Origin: JBKCUI01 sp052161605
Lineage (GTDB): Bacteria > Planctomycetota > Planctomycetia > Pirellulales > Pirellulaceae
Reading direction: 5' to 3' (one strand)
Assembly (NCBI GenBank): GCA_052161605.1
Contig: CP197409.1
Length of the DNA: 64,000 nucleotides
The notes under the pieces are model-generated. The model was not told the DNA's origin and ran no database searches. It worked only from the letters and a program-made list of their open reading frames with translations. Every line of letters begins with the position of its first letter. Positions within the stretch are counted from its first letter, which is position 1. A program made the position numbers and the translations under genes. Of the stretch, positions 37,487 through 46,191 are shown in pieces.

Positions 37487-38919
37487 GTTCGGTTCAGCGT
37501 GTTGTTCGTAGGTTAGGAGCGTCAGCTTTGAGTTTGCACTTGAGACATACTATCTCCAACCTGAGTCGGAAAGGTATAGGCATGAAAGCGTTTGCACTGG
37601 CTATTGGTTCTTTTGCCTCGCTTTGGGGAATGAGTGAGGGAGCTCTCGGAAATGACACTTTGGCACTCGTTGGTGCCAAGATCATAACCCTCGCGGGGGA
37701 TCCGATCGAGAAAGGGACGATCATCGTCCGCGATGGAAAGATTGAGGCGGTCGGGGCGGATGTCAAAGTTCCGCTGGAAGCGAAAGTCATAGACGTTTCC
37801 GGACAAGTGGTCATGCCGGGCTTCGTCGATCCTCACACATCCGAAGGAATGGGGCAGGCGAACGAGAGGAATGAGAACGTTCCTTTCTTGTCGGTCGTTG
37901 ACGGCATCGACCCTGTCATGGAGTTTTTCGAAGAGTGTCGCAGGAGCGGTGTTACGACGGCCGCAATTTTGCCAGGCAATAGCACACTCATCGGAGGTCA
38001 AGGGGTCGTGCTCAAGACTTCCGGCCAGTACGTGAATGACATGATCGTCAAGCGGGATGTCGGAATGAAGATTTCGCTACGGCCTTCATCAGGAAGTCGA
38101 ATGGGGCATATCTCCAAACTGCGACGCGAGCTGGAGAAGGCCAAAACGGCGGTAGAAAAGCAGAGCAAGCCGGAGGCGGCCAAGGACGAAAAACCAGCAG
38201 AGGGAACCGCACAATCGACCGACGAGCAGAAGCCTGCTGAGCAAACCGATGACAACAAAGGGGAAGGCGCTCAGGATGGGGCCGAGCAACCGTCAGCAGC
38301 TCAGACCACGAAAGGTCTCGAAGCGATGATGCTCGTCGTTCAAGGTAAGTTGCCTGTGTTTCTCTATTGCGACACTGCGATGGATGTTACGACAGCTCTT
38401 TCGATGGTCAAGGAGTACTCACTCAATGCGACGCTCGTACTGGGCCGTAGCACTTACAAGGCGGCTGAGCTTCTAAAGGACTTGAAGCAACCGGTTGTGC
38501 TCGATCCAAACCTTATCTTCTGGGAAACAGACCCGCGTACCAAACAAGACAAGAAGATAATCTTGACCAAGGTATTCCAAGACGCTGGAGTCCCTTTCGT
38601 GTTCCAAACCTCAGACAGTTCGACCCGAACGACCTCAGCCAGCAGCTATTTCTGGTACCAAGCGGCAGTTGCGGTGAAGAACGGCATGTCCGAAGCGGAC
38701 GCATTGAAGAAGCTGTCACTCGTGCCCGCCCAGATGTTAGGCATTGATGAATTTGTGGGATCGATTGAGGTTGGTAAAGATGCCGACTTGGTCATTCTCA
38801 CAGGGGAACCGCTCAAGCTGGAGACTTGGGTCGACAAAACCATTGTTCGCGGTGAGGTCGTCTACGATCGATCCGAAGACCAAAAACTGGCCCGTCTACT
38901 TTCCCCTACGGCGGAGTAA
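37483..38919 (+). CDS. Exported amidohydrolase-like protein (gene 3 of 7), metal site incomplete
   Basis: A 478-residue protein from the ATG at 37483 (ATGA overlap with gene 2). An ATG at 37582 with AAAGG upstream gives a cleaner signal peptide (MKAFALAIGSFASLWGMSEGALG) and may be the true start. The HxH position reads MPGFVDPHTSEG, so one histidine remains and the second is Ser. After RMGHISKLRRELEKAKTAVE comes an acidic, Gln/Glu/Ala-rich insert (about residues 245-285) before GKLPVFLYCDTAMD. The closing signature is GSIEVGKDADLVILTGEPL. Probably not a normal metal hydrolase. Confidence 0.83.
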   Translation: MSSVQRVVRRLGASALSLHLRHTISNLSRKGIGMKAFALAIGSFASLWGMSEGALGNDTLALVGAKIITLAGDPIEKGTIIVRDGKIEAVGADVKVPLEAKVIDVSGQVVMPGFVDPHTSEGMGQANERNENVPFLSVVDGIDPVMEFFEECRRSGVTTAAILPGNSTLIGGQGVVLKTSGQYVNDMIVKRDVGMKISLRPSSGSRMGHISKLRRELEKAKTAVEKQSKPEAAKDEKPAEGTAQSTDEQKPAEQTDDNKGEGAQDGAEQPSAAQTTKGLEAMMLVVQGKLPVFLYCDTAMDVTTALSMVKEYSLNATLVLGRSTYKAAELLKDLKQPVVLDPNLIFWETDPRTKQDKKIILTKVFQDAGVPFVFQTSDSSTRTTSASSYFWYQAAVAVKNGMSEADALKKLSLVPAQMLGIDEFVGSIEVGKDADLVILTGEPLKLETWVDKTIVRGEVVYDRSEDQKLARLLSPTAE

Positions 38920-38923
38920 ACAC

Positions 38924-41536
38924 ATGCGATCCAGTTTTTGTTGGAGTTACTCTCTGAGTTTCCTTTTCCTGCTCGTGTCTACCTCAATAGTTACCGCAGG
39001 AGAGATCGATGCTTACTTTGTAGATACTCTTTGGCCGGGTGATGGACCGCCTATCAAAAATGCCGTCATCGTGGTTGAGAACGGCACGATTCAGAATGCG
39101 GGATCAGTTGCGGATGTTGTGGTTCCAGCAGGTGCCAAGCGTCACAACTTGGCTGGCTGTAGTGTCATGCCCGGTATCGTGGCCATGGAAAGTTCGATCG
39201 GAATCGGTGGCACCGAGGACGAACGAAACGTTACCCCGGAGTATCGTGCGATCGACGCGTTCGATTTCTATCGAGATGTCAATGCGTATGTAGCTTCGGG
39301 CATTACGAGTGTACATGTGTCGCCGACCAGTCGTCGGTTCATGCCTGGACAAGCTGCGATGGTCAAGCTCGGGACCGGCTTAGCTGACTCGAGATTGCTC
39401 AGCGAATCGAGTGGAATCAAGGTGGTCCTGGCGAAGAGTGCGTTGAATCCACCTACCGTCTACGAGCCACCTGTCGGAGCGGTCTCCATTGATCGCCCCT
39501 TGGAGCCAACGCGACCGCAGCTTGGTGCGAGCTATCTGGAGTTGGTAACGGGTTTAGCGGCTTTGTTGGAGTCGAGTCAATCCGACGCATCGGACACCGA
39601 TGACCGATTGTCGACTCTAGCGAGTGCACTGAAGAGGAAATCGGTTTTTCGCGTCACGGCAGAGAGTCAGTCGGAAATAGAGGCAGCTATTGGGCTTGCA
39701 AACCGATTTGAATTGAACTGGATGCTCTTTTTCCCAACGTCGATTGTACCATTCGAAAACGATTCACTTTGGAAGTCTACTGAGTTGGCGGGAATCGTTC
39801 TACGTCCCGATGCCAGGCCAGGTACTGTTACGAATGTAGTTTCGGATGATGATCCTGAGAGTAGTTTCTCGCCCAGTTGGAAAAATGCAGCCAAACTGAT
39901 TAGCTTGGGATTTGAGTCCAAACTGGCTATTCAACCTGGCACCGATGGCGATTTGCAGGAAGTCATGTTTCTCGCCAAGTCGTTCCTGCGTGGAGGGATT
40001 TCGGTCGAACAAGTCGTCAAAATGTTGACGGCTAACCCAGCCACCATGTCGGGACAGGCAAACAAAATCGGTGTTATCAAGGCAGGGGCCGATGCCGACT
40101 TTATTGTTCTAACGGGGGAACCGCTGCGAGATGGGACCGAAATTGTTGCGACGTACGTTAACGGCAAGAAAGAGTATCAGTCCGAAGGCAAATCATCGGG
40201 CTCGCTGTTTAGCGCGGCTCAGATTTATACTCCCGGGGGAGTTGTATCCGACGGGATGCTGGCTGTAGCGAATGGCAAATTCATTGGTGTTGGACGAGAC
40301 GTTTCCATTCCGACTAATGCGATTCGTCGGCATTTTGCTGGGGGGGTGATTGTTCCTGGAATGATCGATGTAGGATCGCAACTGGGCCTAGGTGCCCCCC
40401 TTACTGCTCAGATTGGACTCGAAACCAAGCTCGGCAATGTGCTTGCGACTGATGACGAAGCGATTCAGACTGCTCGCAAGGGAGGGCTCACGACTGCGTT
40501 TCTTAGTTCGTCGCAGCTGCCGAGCCCCGTGGTTGCGTTTAAGCTGACCGACAAGCCTCGCGTTCTCAAAGATCCGGTAGCCATCCGGTTTGCATTATCT
40601 GGAACTGTCAGTGGAGCGGAATCCTCCATCAAGCGAACGTTGGCTGCGGCCAAGCAGTATGTGGATAGCTGGAAGAAATACGAAGCGGAATTCGCTGAGT
40701 ATGAAACCAAGAAAAAGGAATACGAAGAAGCCAAGAAGAAATACGAGGAAGCGGTAAAGGCAGCGGAAGCCAAGAAAGAGGAAGAGACCAAAAAGGCTGA
40801 GGGGGCAACCCCGCTTGGCACTCCTCCTGCTACAGAAAGTAAACCGGAAGATGCACCTAAGACCGATACGACCGCAGGGGCAAAGTCGGAAACAAAACCA
40901 GACGCGGCCAGTGGTACGCAACCATCATCTCAGGCAAGCAACGCAGAATTGAAGGCTCCGGAGGCTCCCAAGGAGCCGCAGAAACCGAGAGAAGTCGCGA
41001 ATCTAGAGCCATACCGAGCGCTTTTCGCAAAGCAGATCGTAGCGATGGTCGAGGTTAAGGACGATGTGCTGTTCGATGTCGCGGTGCGAGTTTTCCAGGA
41101 CGAATACCAATTGAATTTGGTCATTGTCGGCGGGGATGTTGCAGTCAAAATGGCCGACACGGACAAGAAGCGTTTGATCCCGATCGTTGTCGGGCCTACC
41201 CTTACCAAGACCGTTCGGGATGAGACCATCCACTTACCTGTCGAGCTATCGCTCCAATCTATCCCCATCCTGTTCCAATCGGGAGCGGCTGCGAGGGCGG
41301 GTGGCTTGGCCGATGCAATCTCCTATTCCGTCTATAAAGGATTGGGTAGGCAGGTTGCTTTGGATGGATTATCTAAAAAACCAAGTGAAATTTTCCAATT
41401 GAACTCTGTCGGTGCCCTTCAAGTTGGCAAAGATGCAGACTTTGTGGTCCTCAGTGGTTCGCCGCTTGATTTGGCCTCCGAGGTTCTTGCGGTCGTGATC
41501 GACGGACAAATTGTTTACGAAAAGGATTCGCAATAA
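38924..41536 (+). CDS. Exported double amidohydrolase-like protein (gene 4 of 7), metal sites lost
   Basis: An 870-residue protein from the ATG at 38924, five bases after the previous stop codon begins its last base; a longer frame inside gene 3 is rejected. Signal peptide SLSFLFLLVSTSIVTA. Domain A has SVMPGIVAMESSIG in place of HxH and ends GADADFIVLTGEPL. Domain B has VIVPGMIDVGSQLG in that place, a long Lys/Glu coiled-coil insert (YETKKKEYEEAKKKYEEA), an Ala/Pro/Thr-rich linker, and ends GKDADFVVLSGSPLD. Two fused paralogous domains, both without the metal pair. The stop overlaps the next ATG (TAATG). Confidence 0.85.
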   Translation: MRSSFCWSYSLSFLFLLVSTSIVTAGEIDAYFVDTLWPGDGPPIKNAVIVVENGTIQNAGSVADVVVPAGAKRHNLAGCSVMPGIVAMESSIGIGGTEDERNVTPEYRAIDAFDFYRDVNAYVASGITSVHVSPTSRRFMPGQAAMVKLGTGLADSRLLSESSGIKVVLAKSALNPPTVYEPPVGAVSIDRPLEPTRPQLGASYLELVTGLAALLESSQSDASDTDDRLSTLASALKRKSVFRVTAESQSEIEAAIGLANRFELNWMLFFPTSIVPFENDSLWKSTELAGIVLRPDARPGTVTNVVSDDDPESSFSPSWKNAAKLISLGFESKLAIQPGTDGDLQEVMFLAKSFLRGGISVEQVVKMLTANPATMSGQANKIGVIKAGADADFIVLTGEPLRDGTEIVATYVNGKKEYQSEGKSSGSLFSAAQIYTPGGVVSDGMLAVANGKFIGVGRDVSIPTNAIRRHFAGGVIVPGMIDVGSQLGLGAPLTAQIGLETKLGNVLATDDEAIQTARKGGLTTAFLSSSQLPSPVVAFKLTDKPRVLKDPVAIRFALSGTVSGAESSIKRTLAAAKQYVDSWKKYEAEFAEYETKKKEYEEAKKKYEEAVKAAEAKKEEETKKAEGATPLGTPPATESKPEDAPKTDTTAGAKSETKPDAASGTQPSSQASNAELKAPEAPKEPQKPREVANLEPYRALFAKQIVAMVEVKDDVLFDVAVRVFQDEYQLNLVIVGGDVAVKMADTDKKRLIPIVVGPTLTKTVRDETIHLPVELSLQSIPILFQSGAAARAGGLADAISYSVYKGLGRQVALDGLSKKPSEIFQLNSVGALQVGKDADFVVLSGSPLDLASEVLAVVIDGQIVYEKDSQ

Positions 41537-42822
41537 TGTGGAATCAACTCTCAAGTTTGAGATCTGCCATTTTGCTCATGGCAATGGGGTGTTTTGCTGG
41601 CTATGCCATCGGACAGGATTCTGCTGTGGAGCCAAATGTGGAAACAGCCGAGGCTCCGCAGGCAACCGTCGCTATTCGAGCGGGCAAGGTGCTGACCAGC
41701 GTTAGTGACCCCATCATTGACGGGGTCATTCTTGTGGCAGATAAGAAGATCGTCGCGGTTGGCAAGTTTGGGGAGGTCAGTATCCCTGAGGGTTGCCCGG
41801 TGGTTCATCATCCCAACTCCTTTGCGATGCCTGGGTTGATCGAAGCCCACTCGCACGTTGGGGGTACAAGTGACCTGAACGAAATGGTTTATCAAACCAA
41901 CCCAGAGCTACGTAACTGGGATCAAATCATCCCGCACAATGATGACCTAAAGGTTGCCATTGCCGGAGGGGTCACCACCATTTGCTTTATCCCAGGAAGC
42001 GGGACCAACATGGGTGGCTGGGGAACTCTTATGAAGACCGGCCCTGGCAAGATGTCGGATGTCATCATCAAGGCTCCTGGTGTCCTCAAGATTGCACAAG
42101 CCGGAAACCCTGAACGGCAAGGGGGCGAGGTTGGGTCCGGAAAAGTCGGCATGAACCACGTTATCCGCCAGCAACTCATGGAAGGGCAAATGTACGTCCG
42201 CCAGTGGGACGCTTATGAGGCGGGACGAATTTCGAAGAAGCCTGAAGTGAATCTTCGTCTTGAGTATTTCAAGCCGCTATTCCATCAGGAGATTCCGGTC
42301 GTCGTTCACACGCAACAGTATCAAGTGGTTCAGTCCACATTGCGAATGTTAGTCGACGAGATGAACCTGAAGATCGTTATCGATCACGGAACGTTTGATG
42401 CTTACAAGCTGGCAGAGGAAGTTAACAAGCGAAACATTCCCGTCATGGCGGGGCCTCGAGGGTTTTGGTACGAGAGGTCCGACGGACAGATCAAAGGGAT
42501 TGTGGTCGAGTATGCGAATCGTGGGACAGTCGCGTTGGGGGTGAATACTGACGCGCCGGTTATTCCGCAGGAAGAGCTTTCTTTTCAAGCCACCATGGCA
42601 GTGCGGTATGGATGGGATGAGGAAAAAGCGATCCAAGGGGTTACGATCGAGGCTGCAAAGGCACTGATGATCGACGATCGAGTCGGCTCGCTGGAATCAG
42701 GAAAAGATGCCGACATCGTTATCGCAACCGGCTCCATTATCGATCCACGAAATTACGTCGAGCAAGTTTTCATCAACGGTGCGAGCGTTTATGACATCAA
42801 GAAGGACCGGCGGAGATTCTAA
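41536..42822 (+). CDS. Exported amidohydrolase (gene 5 of 7), metal site intact
   Basis: A 428-residue imidazolonepropionase-like amidohydrolase with a signal peptide (SAILLMAMGCFAGYAIG). This is the only member of the run with full metal ligands: MPGLIEAHSHVG (H105, H107), VVVHTQQ (H258), VIDHGTF (H284) and NTDAP (D339). It closes with GSLESGKDADIVIATG. The site matches a mononuclear metal amidohydrolase acting on a C-N bond; the substrate is not readable. It sits centrally in the operon, one base after gene 4's stop codon starts overlapping its ATG, and is followed by gene 6 one base after its own stop. Confidence 0.9.
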   Translation: MWNQLSSLRSAILLMAMGCFAGYAIGQDSAVEPNVETAEAPQATVAIRAGKVLTSVSDPIIDGVILVADKKIVAVGKFGEVSIPEGCPVVHHPNSFAMPGLIEAHSHVGGTSDLNEMVYQTNPELRNWDQIIPHNDDLKVAIAGGVTTICFIPGSGTNMGGWGTLMKTGPGKMSDVIIKAPGVLKIAQAGNPERQGGEVGSGKVGMNHVIRQQLMEGQMYVRQWDAYEAGRISKKPEVNLRLEYFKPLFHQEIPVVVHTQQYQVVQSTLRMLVDEMNLKIVIDHGTFDAYKLAEEVNKRNIPVMAGPRGFWYERSDGQIKGIVVEYANRGTVALGVNTDAPVIPQEELSFQATMAVRYGWDEEKAIQGVTIEAAKALMIDDRVGSLESGKDADIVIATGSIIDPRNYVEQVFINGASVYDIKKDRRRF

Positions 42823-42823
42823 T

Positions 42824-44203
42824 ATGAACGTTCCTAAATTTCGAACTTGTCTGATGGAAACCTTCCAGCATGTCAACACATTTGCCGTGCTAGCGGTATG
42901 CATGGCATGTGCAACATCTACGATTCGCGCAGAAGATTTTGTTCTTGAAAATGCAACGATTCACACGGTGGGTAAGGCAGGAACCCTCGAGAGGGGGAGT
43001 GTCCACGTATCCGCTGGAAAAATCAAAGCAGTAGGCACAGAATTGGAAGTACCGATCTCGGTTCGCAAGCTTGATGGTACTGGTAAGCATGTCATTCCTG
43101 GCTTGGTCGGGGTGTTCTATCCTGTCGCATCAAGCGGCGAAACATCTGCTGGCGAGTCTAGGACTGTCACCGTGGGAGGCAGGACGTTCACGGTGCCCGG
43201 TGGATCCCCAGCGGCAACCACATCGGCTTTTACCGTTGTGTCCGAAAACGTCGGGCTGGATACCATTGATTGGCAGTTGCCGACTCGCAATGGGGTTACC
43301 ACGATGCAAATGATCGCACCTGGCTATTGCCAGTCTGCGGTTGTTAAGCCGGGTTCGGAGCGTTATTTGAGCGAGTGGGTCGAACAAAAGGCGCAGCTGG
43401 TTGTTACCCTTACAAACACTCCGCAGAGTCTTGATTTGCTCCGCAATAATCTAAAGGAACCAACATCTGGTTCTGGAACGCAAGCTGGAGCTAGATCTGG
43501 GGCAGCGACACCGCGTGCAGGTGCTCCCGTTCGAGGTGGACGTGGCGGAGTTGGCGGCCCTCCTGGTACACCCCCTGGATCTGCACAACCAGCCGCCGCA
43601 GCCTCCGCTAACGAGAGTACAACTCGACCACCGGCGGAATTGACCCCTGAGCAAAAGCTATGGAAGCAAGTGCGAGACGGAGACCGGTCACTTTGGCTCA
43701 ACGTCAACAATGCAGCCACAATTCTTTACGCGATACAAATTCTTAAAGACTATCCCAAGGCCAAAGTCGTCTGGATTGCCAACGGGACAGATGCTTACCA
43801 AGCGTTGAGTCAGCTACCAAAAGAAAACTCTACCGTTGTGCTTCCTCCTCAAATCGACATTGTTCCCAATACACGTAACCGCATGAACGTGCCTTCCATG
43901 GTGATCAATGCGAAGATTCCATTCGCCTTTTCGCTCGGGCTAAGAAATGCAGAATTGACAAGAGCAGAGTCCGCTCCCTTGTTTGCGATGTCGATCATTT
44001 CGAAAACGGGTCTTGCGAAGCAGGATGCGTTGAAAGCAGCGACACTTGGTCCGGCCGAACTTCTCGGTCTGCAATCGCAAATTGGTTCACTTGAAGCAGG
44101 CAAGTTCGCCAACATGATCGTTCTCGATGGAGAGCCCTTTGAAGCCGAAACGTCGATTGTATCGGTTTACGTCGAAGGAGGCATTGTTTATGAAGACAAC
44201 TAA
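42824..44203 (+). CDS. Exported amidohydrolase-like protein (gene 6 of 7), metal site lost
   Basis: A 459-residue protein from the ATG at 42824, one base after the previous stop; an earlier in-frame start within gene 5 is rejected. The signal peptide ends near STIRAED. The fold starts FVLENATIHTVGKAGTLERGSVHVSAGKI, then HVIPGLVGVFYPVA replaces HxH. A Gly/Pro/Arg-rich linker (APVRGGRGGVGGPPGTPPG, about residues 225-250) sits at the same place as the linkers in genes 1, 3 and 4. The closing motif is GSLEAGKFANMIVLDGEP, weaker than in the others. Likely non-catalytic. Confidence 0.83.
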   Translation: MNVPKFRTCLMETFQHVNTFAVLAVCMACATSTIRAEDFVLENATIHTVGKAGTLERGSVHVSAGKIKAVGTELEVPISVRKLDGTGKHVIPGLVGVFYPVASSGETSAGESRTVTVGGRTFTVPGGSPAATTSAFTVVSENVGLDTIDWQLPTRNGVTTMQMIAPGYCQSAVVKPGSERYLSEWVEQKAQLVVTLTNTPQSLDLLRNNLKEPTSGSGTQAGARSGAATPRAGAPVRGGRGGVGGPPGTPPGSAQPAAAASANESTTRPPAELTPEQKLWKQVRDGDRSLWLNVNNAATILYAIQILKDYPKAKVVWIANGTDAYQALSQLPKENSTVVLPPQIDIVPNTRNRMNVPSMVINAKIPFAFSLGLRNAELTRAESAPLFAMSIISKTGLAKQDALKAATLGPAELLGLQSQIGSLEAGKFANMIVLDGEPFEAETSIVSVYVEGGIVYEDN

Positions 44204-44249
44204 CATCCCGTGTTATTCGTCGTGGTTGAAGAACAAGGAGTCAGGAATC

Positions 44250-45812
44250 ATGGCAAGTTTCGCTGGTAAGATGGTCGCAGATATGAGAACAAAGCTAGGG
44301 ACTTTTGGATGCTGTGGCATTCAACGAATTGTGATCGGATTGATAATTGCGATTGGGGCGGGCAATTTGCTTCATGCCCAGTCACCCAAACCGAATGAGG
44401 AACCCAGCAAGGGAACAACTCCTTCGGAGACTGCAGCAAAGACTGAGAAACCGAAAAAAGAGATCGTAGCGGTGGTTGGCGGAGATATTATCACGGTGAC
44501 ACGTGAAAGGATCCGTAAGGGAACAATCATTATCGAGGATGGCAAGATCGTCGGTCTGGGACAAAATCTTGATATTCCAGAAGGGGCAGAACGAGTCGAT
44601 GCAACGGGTAAAATCATTACGCCTGGATTTGTCGCTATTGCGATGTCGGGCGTAGGTACCTCTGCCGCCTCAAGTGCTGGTCGACTTTCAGATAAGTTAA
44701 ATCCTTTTGATCGCAACATCCAGTTGGCCTTGGGTGTAGGGATTACTTCGGGATGCATCCAAGTACCGCTTTCAGGTGGAGGAGGACGGCGACGTTCCCC
44801 TGAAGATGGTTTCTATGAGTTGGAACGCTTTCCCGGCTTTGATCCTGACGAACGAGAAGTCGCGAACTGGGTAAGTGATGAGATCAAGGCGTTCGGCGAC
44901 GCGACTCCACTTTGTCCATGTTGCAATCTTCCGATACTTCCGACTGAGCCGATTACACCTACCGAACCATCACCGATCGTCCCGCAGATCAGTGCCGTTA
45001 TCAAGATGTCTTACAAATCAATTGATGGCATGGTAGTAAAGGAAAGCGGTTTTCTTGAGTTAACGCCGGGTGCACTTACAGGGCCCACCAATCAGGAGTC
45101 ATGGAGATCGCAGCTGAAAAAGGGTAAAGAGTACCTTAAAGAGCAGGCGGCTCACGAGCTAGCGATCAAGGAAGGCAAGAATGTACCTCCACCGCGGAAA
45201 CCGGTGGGAGATGAGATTCTGCAATTGCTGAAAAAGGAGATCGCATTGCGAATCCCAGCGAGCCGAGTCAGCGAGATCCGTGAATTGTTACAACTTTCCA
45301 AGGAGTTTGATTACAAACAGGTCATTTCCGGTGGCGTCGAAGCGTGGGTCATTCCGACGGAACTGGCGGAGAGCGGTGTATCGGCGATCATTACTCCACG
45401 TACCAAGCGTAGACCCCGATTTGGCGAAGAGGAAACCTCTGGCAGTTGGATCGAGCTGCCTCGTGTTCTCGAGGAAGCCGGCGTGCCGTTCGCTGTTCAA
45501 CCTCTTGGGCAATCGATCAGCCTCGATGGACTAGCCGGGCGCGATCTAACAAGTCTTCCGCTTGAGGCGGCCTTTGCGGTGCGCGGCGGGGCAAGCGAAG
45601 CCCGAGCCTTGGCAAGCATTACCATCGTTCCAGCCACCATGCTAGGGCTACAGGATAGAATTGGTTCCATCGAGGTCGGTAAGGACGCGGATCTGCTCAT
45701 TTTGAACGGGCCGCCTCTCGACTATCGCAGTTATGTCGAGAAAGCGATCGTAAACGGCAAGATCGTCTACGATCGACCAACCGACAAGATTTTGCCTGTT
45801 TATGAGCGTTAA
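44250..45812 (+). CDS. Exported amidohydrolase-like protein (gene 7 of 7), metal site lost, CPCC insert
   Basis: A 520-residue protein from the ATG at 44250, chosen because AAGGAG lies ten bases before it; the ATG at 44190, overlapping gene 6 by 14 bases, is the alternative. A hydrophobic signal segment (RIVIGLIIAIGAGNLLHA) follows a 30-residue basic stretch. HxH is replaced: ITPGFVAIAMSGVG. An unusual insert, ATPLCPCCNLPILPTEP, holds three closely spaced cysteines and could bind metal or form disulfides. The end keeps GSIEVGKDADLLILNGPPLD. Last gene of the run; non-coding repeats follow. Confidence 0.82.
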   Translation: MASFAGKMVADMRTKLGTFGCCGIQRIVIGLIIAIGAGNLLHAQSPKPNEEPSKGTTPSETAAKTEKPKKEIVAVVGGDIITVTRERIRKGTIIIEDGKIVGLGQNLDIPEGAERVDATGKIITPGFVAIAMSGVGTSAASSAGRLSDKLNPFDRNIQLALGVGITSGCIQVPLSGGGGRRRSPEDGFYELERFPGFDPDEREVANWVSDEIKAFGDATPLCPCCNLPILPTEPITPTEPSPIVPQISAVIKMSYKSIDGMVVKESGFLELTPGALTGPTNQESWRSQLKKGKEYLKEQAAHELAIKEGKNVPPPRKPVGDEILQLLKKEIALRIPASRVSEIRELLQLSKEFDYKQVISGGVEAWVIPTELAESGVSAIITPRTKRRPRFGEEETSGSWIELPRVLEEAGVPFAVQPLGQSISLDGLAGRDLTSLPLEAAFAVRGGASEARALASITIVPATMLGLQDRIGSIEVGKDADLLILNGPPLDYRSYVEKAIVNGKIVYDRPTDKILPVYER

Positions 45813-46191
45813 CCAAGACAATCTAGCCCCCCGGGGGCAGTTCTGGGTGGCACGTTTAACCGCACGGGCAACGCCCTGCGTTTAGGGCTCTAGCATCTTC
45901 ACCGCCCATCCGCATACCCAGCAATCTAACGTCGCCGGTGTTTTGTCTTTCGTCGCCGCAGGCGACTCCCCAGCTCGCTTCGCATTGCCGGAGGGTGAAT
46001 AAGACGCAAGGCGGGAGCCTTGGTTGCCTCCCGTTACAAGGCAGAGCCCTGTAACGAGTAAAAAGCACTGTAACGAGTAAACGTAGTGGACCTTGCCAAA
46101 GATCCTAAACTATCTGGGAACACACGAGAGATCCTTTATCTCCGATGAGTGAAGGTATGATTGTGTCCAAACCGCTTTTCCAAGGTCAAAT
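45813..46191. other. Repeat-rich non-coding gap after the amidohydrolase operon
   Basis: It holds at least three palindromes: CGCACGGGC-AA-CGCCCTGCG-like arms at about 45861-45880, CAAGGC-GGGA-GCCTTG at 46007-46022, and the AGA-loop palindrome at 46033-46055. GTAACGAGTAAA then recurs at about 46051 and 46070. No gene is visible. AAGG at 46182-46185 serves the TTG start at 46192. Confidence 0.6.
46033..46055. repeat. AGA-loop palindrome (REP-like)
   Basis: Arms GTTACAAGGC and GCCCTGTAAC around AGA, one internal mismatch, followed by GAGT. The same design, mismatch position and 3' flank occur at 33087-33107, about 13 kb away. Confidence 0.75.
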
